Source of the DNA: an uncultured Elioraea sp. | GTDB lineage: Bacteria > Pseudomonadota > Alphaproteobacteria > Acetobacterales > Acetobacteraceae | NCBI GenBank assembly: GCA_937928775.1 | Contig: CALFVI010000007.1 | Coordinates: 34,832-98,831, forward strand | Length of the DNA: 64,000 bases | Direction of reading: 5' to 3' | Part shown: piece after piece, positions 27,147 through 36,222 of the stretch | How the letters are laid out: the number at the start of each line of letters is the position of its first letter | How positions within the stretch are numbered: the stretch's first letter is position 1 | The notes under the pieces: generated by a model | The model's input: the letters and a program-made list of their open reading frames with translations, nothing else | Databases searched by the model: none | Told to the model about the DNA's origin: nothing | Translations under genes and position numbers: made by a program

Positions 27147-28106
27147 TCAGGACAGCGTTGCCATCACGGAAAGAGGAGTTGGGAGCTGGCCGCCAATCAC
27201 GGCAGCGTAACGGATGGTGAAGCCGCCAGCGAGCAACAGCAGGCAGGCAATCGCCACTAGGCCGGCGGGCGGCGTCCGACCTGCCCCAAAGCGCGGTAGC
27301 AGCAAAATCCCGACGACGATCGGGACCAGCAGGCCAAACCCGATGCCGAAAACAGCCAGGATAACGCCGTATTCAGAGAGCATCGCCTGCAGTGCCAGAC
27401 GGGCAGGCAAGGGCCCAAAGCGCAAATCGACAAACCACGCGAACAGCGTCACGAGGAGGAGTGCAGCAGCCGCAATCAGCACCAAGGCAACGGGCTTGAG
27501 GCCCTGAGCGAAAACGTCCGACGGGCCAGCTTCCAACCGAACAAAGGCCCGCAGCAAGAGATACACAAGCAAGGAAGCAGCGACTCCGGTGATAGTGAAG
27601 AGCAACACCGAGGTAACGATCATCGGGCCCGAGGCCCAAAGTGGGTGCGAGGTCAGAACCGCGAGCAACAAACCATGGTAGATTCCCACCGCAACGGCGA
27701 ACGGGACACCCAGAACACCTGCAACGGACGCGCTGAGAACCCGGGGCAGGCTGACGTGCGGGAAGAGCAAGCGGAAGGCGAAAAGGGCGGACAAGGCGAC
27801 GAAGGCGCCTTGGATGATGGCACCCCACCACATCACGGATGTGGGCGACACGTTAAGGATCAGCTGATAGACGTTGAGCTTATTGCCAAGCTTCCAGAAC
27901 AGAAGGCCAAGGCCCGCTGCAACGGAGACTGGTGCAATCGTGGCTGCGACTTTGACCAGGGGCAGGTAGCGCTCCTCCGCGAAGCGCCACAGCAGGAAGG
28001 CGAATAGGAACGCGCCGACGCCCACGCCTCCGAGAAAGAGGTCTCCGACCACGCGCTCGTCCCAGATCAAACCTCGTTGCAAAGTCAGTATGAGCTCCGT
28101 GTCCAT
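27147..28106 (-). CDS. arrC: NrfD/PsrC-type membrane subunit (ArrC-like quinol oxidase)
   Basis: A 319-residue polytopic membrane protein with about eight to nine helices, starting MDTELILTLQRGLIWDERVV and including LFLGGVGVGAFLFAFLLWRF. This is the NrfD/PolyS-reductase membrane-anchor pattern. Such subunits oxidise menaquinol or ubiquinol and pass electrons to the four-cluster subunit. The start at 28106 has a strong ribosome binding site (GGAGGTCGGAG). It is first in the operon, 13 bp before arrA. Shewanella arr systems lack this subunit and use CymA, whereas several other arsenate respirers carry an NrfD-type ArrC. This operon is therefore self-contained for quinol oxidation. Confidence 0.83.
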   Translation of the reverse strand: MDTELILTLQRGLIWDERVVGDLFLGGVGVGAFLFAFLLWRFAEERYLPLVKVAATIAPVSVAAGLGLLFWKLGNKLNVYQLILNVSPTSVMWWGAIIQGAFVALSALFAFRLLFPHVSLPRVLSASVAGVLGVPFAVAVGIYHGLLLAVLTSHPLWASGPMIVTSVLLFTITGVAASLLVYLLLRAFVRLEAGPSDVFAQGLKPVALVLIAAAALLLVTLFAWFVDLRFGPLPARLALQAMLSEYGVILAVFGIGFGLLVPIVVGILLLPRFGAGRTPPAGLVAIACLLLLAGGFTIRYAAVIGGQLPTPLSVMATLS

Positions 28107-28241
28107 CTCCGACCTCCGAGGCTACCACGCGCAAGACCGTCGTTAGATGTCCCGGTCGGGGCAGCTCTTCCCGACCTTCGCGGACGCGCGGTGTTTCGCT
28201 CAGCTTCGCCACCACTCTTCCGCGAGCCTCTCGCTGCCGCA

Positions 28242-28255
28242 TTGCGCTAGATCAA
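28242..28255 (-). promoter_or_regulatory. Candidate FNR/FixK-type site upstream of the arr-like operon
   Basis: On the minus strand the 14-mer TTGATCTAGCGCAA matches the FixK/FNR pattern TTGA-N6-GCAA, with one perfect half (TTGAT) and one weaker half. It lies about 136-149 bp before the arrC start, a reasonable position for an activator site given a leader of moderate length. Together with the perfect box before ccoN it suggests control by low oxygen. The weaker half-site and the short motif mean a chance match is possible. Confidence 0.45.
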
Positions 28256-31200
28256 CTCGACGTGAGGCGGCCTTTGTCTCGAGGTGAGATCAGTCATCGC
28301 CACGCTGATCTTCGGTAGATGAGTGGCTTGCAGCCGACGCGCACACTGGGATGTGAGCAACGGTGCACGGGGGCGGCGGTGCGGCCGGCTCCAACCTCTG
28401 CCGGCAGCGCAAGGCATGACATGCGCACGCGCGCTAACGCTGAGTGCCGCATGTCCAACACCAGTGCTGTGAAATGCGCGATGGCGCCCCCCAATCGTGA
28501 CCAAAAGGCCGAGCTGTTGCCGGCGGTGAGCCCGATACCCTAGTTGGCGATAGATACTTGCGCGCGTCACTGACGCTCCGTTCCGAGTCTGTCACTGTAC
28601 GTCACTCGGTGTTTTTCCGCGCCACGCACCTGATTGCTGCACGGGCTCCCGCCAAGAAAGCAGAAAAAGCCGAGCCAATTTCACTGCGCGGGGCGCGGCT
28701 TAGCGTGCGACGTCGTGGCGTGGGACAGGCGGCGACGACTGAGGCGAGCAAACCGTAAGTGTTGGCAAGCGCCTCGACGCGGACAGCACCCAGCGGGTGG
28801 TGTCGAGGTTCGCCTTGTCGTCGCGGTGCGGTCGTAGAAACCGCCGATCAATGCAGGCTTTCCGGCCAGCTTGGGCCAAGGGTGATGCCGCCGATCCAAC
28901 CGACTACGCCAGACGAATTTGCCCCGCGTCCGGCTGGATGATCACCACCACCTACCGCGTCACCACGTTAGCAACGGACTATCGCCCTGCTCCAGCGGAG
29001 GGTGGACGCATTGCCGCGGTCGAGTCGAAGCACACGTCATTGATCGGGCCGAGACCCGAATGATGCCTGCACGGAGTATCGGACACGTACGAAACCGCCG
29101 GGCCGATCAGTGATGGCAAACTTTATGAGCGCCTCGCGTGCATCGGGGGTTCCTGACGTTGGCGATCTTTCCTGGAGCCGTCAGAGGTCGCGTTCAGGGC
29201 CACGCTCCTGCGGGTTGAACCGGGCCAGCTTGCCCGCAATACCTGCCGCCCTTCAGCCAGCCGAGCGCTCTCTGCTGCCCCCCGGACGTTGGGGCTTAGC
29301 CTGAGGTCTCGTCCCAAAGCGAGCGACATTGGGCGGCAGGTGGCGATGGTCTGCGCGCTTAAGGACGAGATAGAGATCAGCGTATCGAGGGCGGACCGGC
29401 CGCATTCCTGGATTCCAATCGTGTCAGTGCAAGCGGCATCAGCGGCTCGCGGGTCGACACTGTCGGTCTCTGGGTGCACGAGACGAGTGAGACAGGAGAC
29501 GCAAAATTGTTGCCTGGTGGCCGAGTTGCAGCGGAGAAGAGAAGACTAACGTGCTTGGTTCGAGCTGGACCGTGGTTAGCGTAGCGATTCTGTCAGGTCA
29601 CGTGACGCTCGCTGGTCACTCTGTGGCAGAGTGTCGGATCGGTGGCTACAGCTTCATTCATGGCGTGCGGCAGTTGTTTCTATCGATGCAGGAGTGGTTT
29701 TCGATTGCGTTCGCAGCTCACGCGCGTTCGTGCAGGTCTCATGTGCCGACGGCATTCAATATGAGCTGTTCGGTCTTGCCTCGGCCTCGCTGTTGGCCAG
29801 GTGTTCCCTTGACTGGAAACAGTGGTTGGCGGACTTCAGCGGACCCGACATCGTTGTTCGCTTCCGCGCGGGTAAGCCTTCCGCAAATCGTGTCTACTGG
29901 CATGTCAAGGCGCGGCCTTCCGTTGCCCGCGACAGGGCATCACCTTGCCCTGTAGCATCTGCAACCGCGTGATCCGCGGACGCGTATCGCTTCGCGTCTG
30001 CCCTGTCACGTGCTGTCGCTGTTGGCAGCGCTACCGTGTCTGGTGAGCATGGTCATCCGAGAGGAGGCGTGGCAAGGCGCAGCCCCTTCGCCGATCGGCG
30101 GTATGGCATGACCAGGGCCGCAAGTGAGGCGTCGCGAATGGCAGCGGGTGTTCTGCACCGCTCGGGTCGAGGAATGAGAACTGTCTCTCGGTTTCGGCGC
30201 CCGCGGCACTCTTCGCCCCTTGCCGGTACGCTGGCGGCACAAATGGTTCAGGGCATGGCCATCAGCATGAGCCGCACCTTTGCTTCGGCTGGTGGGCAGG
30301 TTGGTATCGTTGCGCAAATCCTTTTGCGGAAGGTACGGTCGCCCGAAAAACTGGTGCGATATTGGTACGCGAGCAACGACGGGTTGTCTTGCGTTGACAG
30401 CACGCTCAGCCCGACGCGACTATCTGCTGCGGTCCCATACCTTAGCGATCGTTCCCGATGCGGAGCCCTCAGACGCGGCGTCGCAGGAAGAGTGGCCACC
30501 TTCGCAGCATCAGTTGCTGCATGCCTGCAAAGGCGGGTGGGAAAGGACACTCGGCATCCCCGGGGTTCGCATCGCGTGACGCGGAGCACTCCGCTCGCAT
30601 GCCGTTTCATGCGGCCAATGAGCTGCGGACGGGGGCAGAGAGCGAGGACGAGAGGGCGGCGAGGCGTCAGGACAACGCGCGCGCAGCAGGGCATCCGAAC
30701 GGTCATTGCTCTGCGCCTCGCCGCGAGCTGGCGTGGGCTCGGCGAAATCGCGAAAAGCACGCTTCACCTGCGCGCCCGTGCCGCTGCCTGCGGTCACGCA
30801 CCTTGGCGTTCGGCATCCACGATCGCCCCAGGAAGGATCCGAATTTCCGCAAGTTCGGTCGGATGGTGCGCGGCCAGAGGGTTGTGCCGCGGTGCAAGCT
30901 GGTCGGCAGCGCCTGTGCATCAAGCAAGCCGATGGCGGCTTGCAAAGTCGTGTCCAGCAGCGCTTCTGCTGCCACCTCGTCGTTTGGCTACCATCGCCAT
31001 GGCTCATACGGGGTTCATAAGCGCGGCGCTCACGGCTCTCCGTTTCAACCGTAGCGCGCGCAGTCCGGGAGTGGCTGATGGGCCGTGTGGGGGGCGCGAT
31101 CGTAGAGTTCGGCCGCGCAATGATCCTGCCAGCCTCCGTAATCTCACAACTCAGCCATGGCAAGAACCAAGCGGTTCCGCTGGCCCCGTCGCCCAAGGGT

Positions 31201-31621
31201 GTCATGACGAGCGATGCTACTGTCGTTTCGCCGCTTCGTTTTCCAGAGGCGACAGCGGATCAACGCCGGCTTCCAAGACCATGATGGCCTCGGCTGCACG
31301 TCTTGAAGCTGTGCGTGCGCATCCGCAGGGCTGCCAACCAGCGATTGTCGGCAAGGTGGTTTGGGTCCGAGGGTTGCTTCGTCAACAGGCGCCCTGCGCG
31401 CCATGGCGCTCGCCTTGGTCGCGTGGATCGCCAGGGAAACAACAGCGGCGAATGTGCCTAGGTGGTTGGCCGGCTTCCGTGCGGCGATGGCGGCACAACC
31501 AGGGGGTAAGAGACGATCAGACGAGAGATCAGGAGCGAGGTTCGGACCAGGTGCTGGACGCTCTCCCCTCCAGCGTGCAAGAAGCGGGGCCCTGCAAGGC
31601 TGAACCGCCCATATCGCGAGG
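28256..31621. other. Long stretch without recognisable genes
   Basis: About 3.4 kb between the arr-like operon and NDUFA12. Open frames here are short, overlap on both strands without a preferred phase, and resemble no family I know. The longest (plus strand 30036-31625, 529 codons) has an arginine/serine/alanine composition typical of a chance frame in GC-rich DNA. Composition is less GC-rich than the housekeeping block that follows. I found no terminal inverted repeats, transposase motifs or tRNA. Decayed genes at one end of an acquired island are the simplest reading. Confidence 0.5.
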
Positions 31622-31996
31622 ATGACGACGATCAGCACCCGACTGTTCACGTGGTTGCGTGGCCGCAAAGTGGGACGAGACCGCTTCGGCAACACCTATT
31701 ACGAGGAGCGTAACGCCCAACCCGGCATGCGCAGGCGCCGTTGGGTGATCTATGCCGGCGAGGTCGAGGCGACCAAAGTGCCGCCCGAATGGCATGCCTG
31801 GCTGCACCACATGACGGAGGCACCGCTGCCCGAGGTCAAGCTCTACCCCTGGCAGCAGGAGCACCTGCCGAACATGACTGGCACACCCCAGGCCTACCGC
31901 CCGCCAGGTCACGAGCTCGCCGGTGGCCGACGACCGCGTGCGACCGGCGACTATGAAGCGTGGACGCCGGACCTCGAGGAGCAAAGACGGCCATGA
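31622..31996 (+). CDS. NDUFA12-family NADH:ubiquinone oxidoreductase accessory subunit
   Basis: A 124-residue homologue of the 17.2 kDa complex I accessory subunit found in alphaproteobacteria and mitochondria. Diagnostic segments are VGRDRFGNTYYEER, RRRRWVIYAGEVEATKVPPEWHAWLH and PWQQEHLPNMTGTPQAYRPPG. It attaches to the matrix-side arm of complex I, and its presence is a marker of alphaproteobacterial ancestry. The stop codon overlaps the start of mlaD (ATGA), so the two are translated together. Confidence 0.95.
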   Translation: MTTISTRLFTWLRGRKVGRDRFGNTYYEERNAQPGMRRRRWVIYAGEVEATKVPPEWHAWLHHMTEAPLPEVKLYPWQQEHLPNMTGTPQAYRPPGHELAGGRRPRATGDYEAWTPDLEEQRRP

Positions 31997-32517
31997 CCAA
32001 GCGAAGTCTGGCTGAGGTCGTCGCCGGTGCCATCGTGCTCGGCGTGGCAGGGGTGTTCCTGTTTTACGCCGTCACCCACAGCGGCCGTTCGGTCGGGCCC
32101 GGCTATGACCTCATCGCTAAGTTTGACCGCATCGACGGCCTTGGGCCTGGGGCAGACGTGAAGGTGTCGGGCGTGAAGGTCGGCTCGGTGGTAGCCCAGC
32201 GGCTCGACCCTGACACCTTCCTCGCCGTCGTCACCATGCGGGTCGACTCGTCCGTCCGCCTGCCCGTCGACACCTCGGCCGAGATCACGTCAGAGAGCCT
32301 GCTCGGTGGGCGCTACATCGCGCTCGTGCCCGGCGGGTCGGAGCGGATGCTGGGTCCTGGTGGGGTGATCGAGGCGACGCAATCCGCCGTGAGTCTGGAG
32401 GCGTTGCTTGGTCGCTTCATCTTCTCGGTCACCGATCTCGTCTCGGCCGTTGGGCGGGAGGCGCAAGGCGCGCGCGAGGGTATGGGCGGTGCCGCTCCGC
32501 AGCGGCCTGGGGGCTGA
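31993..32517 (+). CDS. mlaD: MCE-domain lipid transport protein MlaD
   Basis: A 174-residue periplasmic protein with one N-terminal anchor helix (about residues 8-27) and a single MCE domain (about 36-115: GYDLIAKFDRIDGLGPGADVKVSGVKVGSV). The SLLGGRYIALVPGG motif is typical of the family. MlaD forms the hexameric ring that carries phospholipids between inner and outer membrane in the Mla system. The ABC partners MlaE and MlaF are not in this window. The ATG at 31993 overlaps the NDUFA12 stop, an arrangement common in this class of bacteria. Confidence 0.93.
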   Translation: MTKRSLAEVVAGAIVLGVAGVFLFYAVTHSGRSVGPGYDLIAKFDRIDGLGPGADVKVSGVKVGSVVAQRLDPDTFLAVVTMRVDSSVRLPVDTSAEITSESLLGGRYIALVPGGSERMLGPGGVIEATQSAVSLEALLGRFIFSVTDLVSAVGREAQGAREGMGGAAPQRPGG

Positions 32518-32520
32518 ACG

Positions 32521-32736
32521 ATGGCGGAGAGCCAGACGCGCTGGCGGGGTCCTGACGGCAGCCCGATCGCCTGTCGCGAAAAGCTGAAGGTGTTGGAGGA
32601 GAACTGGGCCGAGGTGACGCAGGTTGTGCGTGATGCCTTCGAGGATGCGGTGCTGATGGGGGTTGATCCGGAGCTGCTGCGCCGTGAACTCGCCGCCCTC
32701 ATCGCCTCGCTTCGCCCGCCTGGTGGCGGGAGATGA
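32521..32736 (+). CDS. Small conserved-looking protein of unknown function
   Basis: A 71-residue soluble protein (MAESQTRWRGPDGSPIACRE, then KLKVLEENWAEVTQVVRDAF and a helical end). It has no membrane segment or known motif; the central part should be alpha-helical and amphipathic. It starts 4 bp after mlaD and overlaps the DUF2155 gene by 4 bp, so it is part of the same operon, and its codon use agrees with the neighbours. I do not recognise the family. Confidence 0.75.
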   Translation: MAESQTRWRGPDGSPIACREKLKVLEENWAEVTQVVRDAFEDAVLMGVDPELLRRELAALIASLRPPGGGR

Positions 32737-33092
32737 ACGGTAAGGCGCTCGCCCTCGCCGCATCGTTCGCCGTCTGCGCTGCCAACGCTGAGAGCCGCTG
32801 GATCACCTCCGAGGTCGCGGTTCTGCAGGCGCTCGACAAGGTGACGGCGCGCACCACCGTGCTGGAGCTGCGGCTGGGCGACCGCGTGAGCTTCGGCACC
32901 CTCGAGATCGTGGTCGAGGCCTGTCATCGCCGCCCGCCCGACGAGCTGCCGGATGCCGCAGCGTGGCTGCGCGTGGTGGATCGTCGGCTTGGGCCTGAAC
33001 CCGTGTTTACGGGTTGGATGTTTGCCGCTTCCCCCGCGGTGCACATGCTGGAACACGCGGTGTACGATGTACGTCTGCTCGCCTGCCGCTAA
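32733..33092 (+). CDS. DUF2155 family periplasmic protein
   Basis: A 119-residue protein with a short signal peptide (cleaved after ANA) and the DUF2155 core: VAVLQALDKVTARTTVLELRLGD, ACHRRPPDELPDAAAWLRVVD, and the conserved FTGWMFAASPAVHMLEHAVYDVRLLAC with a paired cysteine. The function is unknown; the family is nearly confined to alphaproteobacteria and usually follows the NDUFA12/MlaD genes, as here. It converges on aat, 10 bp away. Confidence 0.92.
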   Translation: MNGKALALAASFAVCAANAESRWITSEVAVLQALDKVTARTTVLELRLGDRVSFGTLEIVVEACHRRPPDELPDAAAWLRVVDRRLGPEPVFTGWMFAASPAVHMLEHAVYDVRLLACR

Positions 33093-33101
33093 GCGCGGCG
33101 C

Positions 33102-33773
33102 TTAGGCCAGGCCGCGCAACCGCTCAATCTCGGCGCGGAGTTGCTCCGCCGGCGGGCTGGTCAGGAAATGCGCCGGTGTGGCGAGGGCGGCGGCGAGTAG
33201 GCGGCGATACTCGCCGCGCGGGATCTCGATCGCGCCGAAGCGGGCGAGGTGATCAGTCACGAACTGGGTGTCGAGAAGGCGAAATCCGCCGAGGCGAAGA
33301 CGCGCGACCAGATGCACGAGGGCGACCTTGGACGCGTCTCGCACCACCGAGAACATGCTTTCGCCGAAGAAGGCGCCGCCCAGCGCCACCCCGTAAAGCC
33401 CTCCAACGAGGCGCCCCTCCTGCCAGCACTCCACTGAATGCGCATAGCCCATAGCGTGCAGGGCATTGAAGAGGCGCTCGATCTCGAGGTTGATCCAGGT
33501 CTCAGGCCGATCCGGCAGAGGTGCCGCACAGCCCTTGATCACCTCGGCAAAAGCCGTATCGCAGCGCACCTCGAACAGGCGGCCGAGCACGGTGCGGGCG
33601 AGCCTGCGCGGCAGGTGGAAGCGATCAAGCGGTAGGATGCCGCGCAGTTCCGGATCGAGCCAATACAGACGGTCGCCGTCGCGGCGTTCCGCCATCGGAA
33701 AGAGCCCGGCGCGATAGGCGCGCAAAACAAGTTCGGGCGTAATTTCGGTCAGGCCAGCGCCGTGGCGCGTCAT
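33102..33773 (-). CDS. aat: Leucyl/phenylalanyl-tRNA--protein transferase
   Basis: A 223-residue enzyme that adds Leu or Phe from aminoacyl-tRNA to proteins with N-terminal Arg or Lys, marking them for ClpS/ClpAP degradation (N-end rule). The family blocks are clear: [59 protein letters not shown] and [16 protein letters not shown]. Its ATG overlaps the accC stop by 4 bp. It is the last gene of an aroQ-accB-accC-aat unit, an order seen widely in alphaproteobacteria. Confidence 0.96.
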   Translation of the reverse strand: MTRHGAGLTEITPELVLRAYRAGLFPMAERRDGDRLYWLDPELRGILPLDRFHLPRRLARTVLGRLFEVRCDTAFAEVIKGCAAPLPDRPETWINLEIERLFNALHAMGYAHSVECWQEGRLVGGLYGVALGGAFFGESMFSVVRDASKVALVHLVARLRLGGFRLLDTQFVTDHLARFGAIEIPRGEYRRLLAAALATPAHFLTSPPAEQLRAEIERLRGLA

Positions 33774-35128
33774 GCCGCAAGCGGGGCGGCGGTCTGCCGC
33801 ACGAACCGCTCCAGCCAGTGGATGGTGTAGTCGCCAGCGGCGAATGTGGGATCCTCTACGATCCGCCGATGCAGGGGCAGAGTGGTGGCGATCCCATCGA
33901 TGACGAACTCAGCGAGCGCGCGCTTGAGCCTGGCAATCGCGGTCGCGCGGTCGGGCCCGTGAACGATCAACTTGGCAACCAGGCTGTCATAATAAGGCGG
34001 CACTGTGTAGCCGGAATAGAGAGCGGAATCGACTCGAACGCCCAAGCCACCCGGCGCGTGGTAGGCGGTCACGCGCCCTGGCGTGGGGGCGAAGGTTTCG
34101 GGGTCCTCGGCGGTGATCCGGCACTCGATGGCATGACCAAAGAAACGGATGTCGTGCTGCGCGTAGCCGAGAGGGGCTCCGGCAGCGAGGCGGATCTGCT
34201 CGCGCACGAGGTCGACGCCGCAGATCATCTCCGTCACTGGATGTTCCACCTGCAGGCGCGTGTTCATCTCGATAAAGGCGAACTGCCCATCCTGCCAGAG
34301 GAACTCAAGCGTGCCGGCGTTGCGGTAGCCGATCTCGCGCAGGGCCTCGGTGACAATTCGGCCGAGCCGGTCGCGGTCGTCCGGCGCGAGAGCCGGGCTG
34401 CCGGCCTCCTCGACGAGCTTCTGGTGGCGGCGCTGTAGAGAGCAGTCTCGCTCGCCGAAATGCACCACCGTGCCGTGGTGGTCGGCCAGCACTTGCAGCT
34501 CGATGTGGCGCGGACGGTCGAGATACTTCTCGAGATACACGGCGTCGTTTCCAAAGGCGGCCTTGGCTTCGGCGCGGGCGAGGGCGAAAGCTTCGGCGAG
34601 TTCGCCCGCGTTGTGCGCGACCTTCATGCCCCGACCGCCGCCGCCGGCCGCTGCCTTGAACAACACGGGGTAGCCAAGGCGGCGCGCAACGGCCTCTGCG
34701 TCGGCGAGGCTTTCCACTGGGCCATCCGAGCCGGGGACGAGCGGAACACCGAGCCGGGCCATGGTGCGCTTGGCTTCGATCTTGTCGCCCATCATGCGGA
34801 TATGGGCGGCGGAGGGGCCGATGAAGGCGATGCCGTGCGCCTCGACGATGGCGGCGAACTCGGCATTCTCGGCCAAGAAGCCATAGCCCGGGTGAATCGC
34901 ATCCGCCCCAGTGATCGAGGCAGCGGAGAGGATGGCTGGAATGTTCAGGTAGCTCTCTTTCGCCGGCGGAGGGCCGATGCACACGCTCTCGTCGGCGAGC
35001 CGGACATGCATGGCGGTGGCATCAGCCGTGGAATGCACGGCTACCGTGCGAATTCCCATCTCCTGGCACGCGCGATGGATCCGGAGCGCGATCTCACCGC
35101 GGTTTGCGATCAGCACCTTGCGGAACAT
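33770..35128 (-). CDS. accC: Acetyl-CoA carboxylase biotin carboxylase subunit
   Basis: A 452-residue ATP-grasp enzyme that carboxylates biotin on AccB in the first step of fatty acid synthesis. It shows [20 protein letters not shown] at the start, the glycine-rich ATP loop ([14 protein letters not shown], about residues 156-169), the metal/bicarbonate region [15 protein letters not shown] and the C-terminal [18 protein letters not shown] 35128 has GAGAGGCGGAGC just upstream and matches the universal start. The gene lies 56 bp after accB and overlaps aat. Confidence 0.97.
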   Translation of the reverse strand: MFRKVLIANRGEIALRIHRACQEMGIRTVAVHSTADATAMHVRLADESVCIGPPPAKESYLNIPAILSAASITGADAIHPGYGFLAENAEFAAIVEAHGIAFIGPSAAHIRMMGDKIEAKRTMARLGVPLVPGSDGPVESLADAEAVARRLGYPVLFKAAAGGGGRGMKVAHNAGELAEAFALARAEAKAAFGNDAVYLEKYLDRPRHIELQVLADHHGTVVHFGERDCSLQRRHQKLVEEAGSPALAPDDRDRLGRIVTEALREIGYRNAGTLEFLWQDGQFAFIEMNTRLQVEHPVTEMICGVDLVREQIRLAAGAPLGYAQHDIRFFGHAIECRITAEDPETFAPTPGRVTAYHAPGGLGVRVDSALYSGYTVPPYYDSLVAKLIVHGPDRATAIARLKRALAEFVIDGIATTLPLHRRIVEDPTFAAGDYTIHWLERFVRQTAAPLAA

Positions 35129-35184
35129 GCTCCGCCTCTCGCCATCCTTGGCAGGCTGCCTCCCCCCCGCGGGGCAAGGTCCTG

Positions 35185-35640
35185 TCACTCGATGATCATC
35201 AGCACATCGCCGTATTCCACGGGCGACCCGCTTTCCACCAAAATCCGTTGCACCACGCCAGATCGGGGCGCCTTGATTTGGTTGAAGGTCTTCATCGCTT
35301 CGATCAGCAGCAGCGTTTGCCCCTGCGCAACCTTATCACCGACCCTCACAAACGGGGGGGCGCCTGGTTCGGGCGAAAGATATGCGACACCAACCATAGG
35401 GGACAGCACCGCCCCGGGGTGTGACGCGTCTGGCGGGATGTCGGAGGAGGCGGATGCGTTGCGGACGGTGGAGGGAGCCGAGGGCGCAGCTGGCGGGGCG
35501 GTGGCCAGTGTCTGCGTCGTTGCGCGCGCCACCCGAAGCCGCGACTCCCCCTCTGCGATCTCGATCTCAGCAAGCCCTGTCTCCTCGAGCAGGGCGGCAA
35601 GGCGTCGAATCGCTTCCTCGTCGATGGCGATCCGGCTCAT
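35185..35640 (-). CDS. accB: Acetyl-CoA carboxylase biotin carboxyl carrier protein
   Basis: A 151-residue carrier. The N-terminal helical part ([20 protein letters not shown]) is joined by an Ala/Pro-rich linker (about residues 46-75) to a biotinyl domain. The biotinylated lysine is K117 in [13 protein letters not shown]; the common EAMKMMN is here EAMKTFN, which is tolerated in the family. The ATG at 35640 overlaps the aroQ stop by 4 bp. It works with AccC, encoded next; the carboxyltransferase subunits are not in this window. Confidence 0.96.
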   Translation of the reverse strand: MSRIAIDEEAIRRLAALLEETGLAEIEIAEGESRLRVARATTQTLATAPPAAPSAPSTVRNASASSDIPPDASHPGAVLSPMVGVAYLSPEPGAPPFVRVGDKVAQGQTLLLIEAMKTFNQIKAPRSGVVQRILVESGSPVEYGDVLMIIE

Positions 35641-36104
35641 GCAGAGACCACCTCGCCGGCCGTCGCCGCGACGAGCCCCGCCATCGCCTCGAGCGCGAGC
35701 CCATAGCCCGCAGCCCCGAGCCCCGCGATCACCCCGATCGCCGCCTTCGCCGTCAGGCTGCGTTCGCGGAACGGCTCGCGACGGTGGATGTTGGACAGGT
35801 GCACCTCGATCACCGGCAGCTCGGTCGCTGTGAGCGCGTCGAGCAAGGCGACCGAGGTGTGCGTCAAGCCGCCTGGGTTGATGACGATGCCCCGCGCCCG
35901 TCCGCGGCAATCCTGCACCCAGTCGATCAGCACGCCCTCGTGGTTCGTTTGGCGGAACTCGACGGCAAGCCCGAGCCTCGCGGCGCGGTCGCGGCAGAGC
36001 GCCTCAATGTCGGCCAGCGTGGCACGGCCATAGACGGTAGGCTCGCGCACGCCCAGGAGGTTGAGGTTCGGGCCGTTCAGCACGGCGACCAGCGGCTCGG
36101 CCAC
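35637..36104 (-). CDS. aroQ: Type II 3-dehydroquinate dehydratase
   Basis: A 155-residue enzyme of the shikimate pathway that dehydrates 3-dehydroquinate. The signature is complete: LNGPNLNLLGVREPTVYG with the catalytic tyrosine, QTNHEG, IVINPGGLTHTSVALLDAL and EVHLSNIHRREPFR with the catalytic histidine. First gene of the aroQ-accB-accC-aat operon. The start MAEPLVAVLNGP agrees with the family. It is divergent from the CNNM-type gene; the 118 bp between them should contain both promoters. Confidence 0.96.
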   Translation of the reverse strand: MAEPLVAVLNGPNLNLLGVREPTVYGRATLADIEALCRDRAARLGLAVEFRQTNHEGVLIDWVQDCRGRARGIVINPGGLTHTSVALLDALTATELPVIEVHLSNIHRREPFRERSLTAKAAIGVIAGLGAAGYGLALEAMAGLVAATAGEVVSA

Positions 36105-36222
36105 AGCAGTGAGATCCGGCGGTGTGTTGCGGGAAGCGGGGGCTTAGCACGGGGGGCGGGGGCCGAGAACGCATGCGAGGCGCCCTCGCAGCCTCCCCCC
36201 TGGCCGGGTTAAGGGATAGAGT

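Noticed and set aside
30036..31625. A 529-codon open frame on the plus strand
   Set aside because: Composition is Arg/Ser/Ala-rich like other chance frames in GC-rich DNA, there is no recognisable motif, competing frames exist on both strands and no ribosome binding site supports it.
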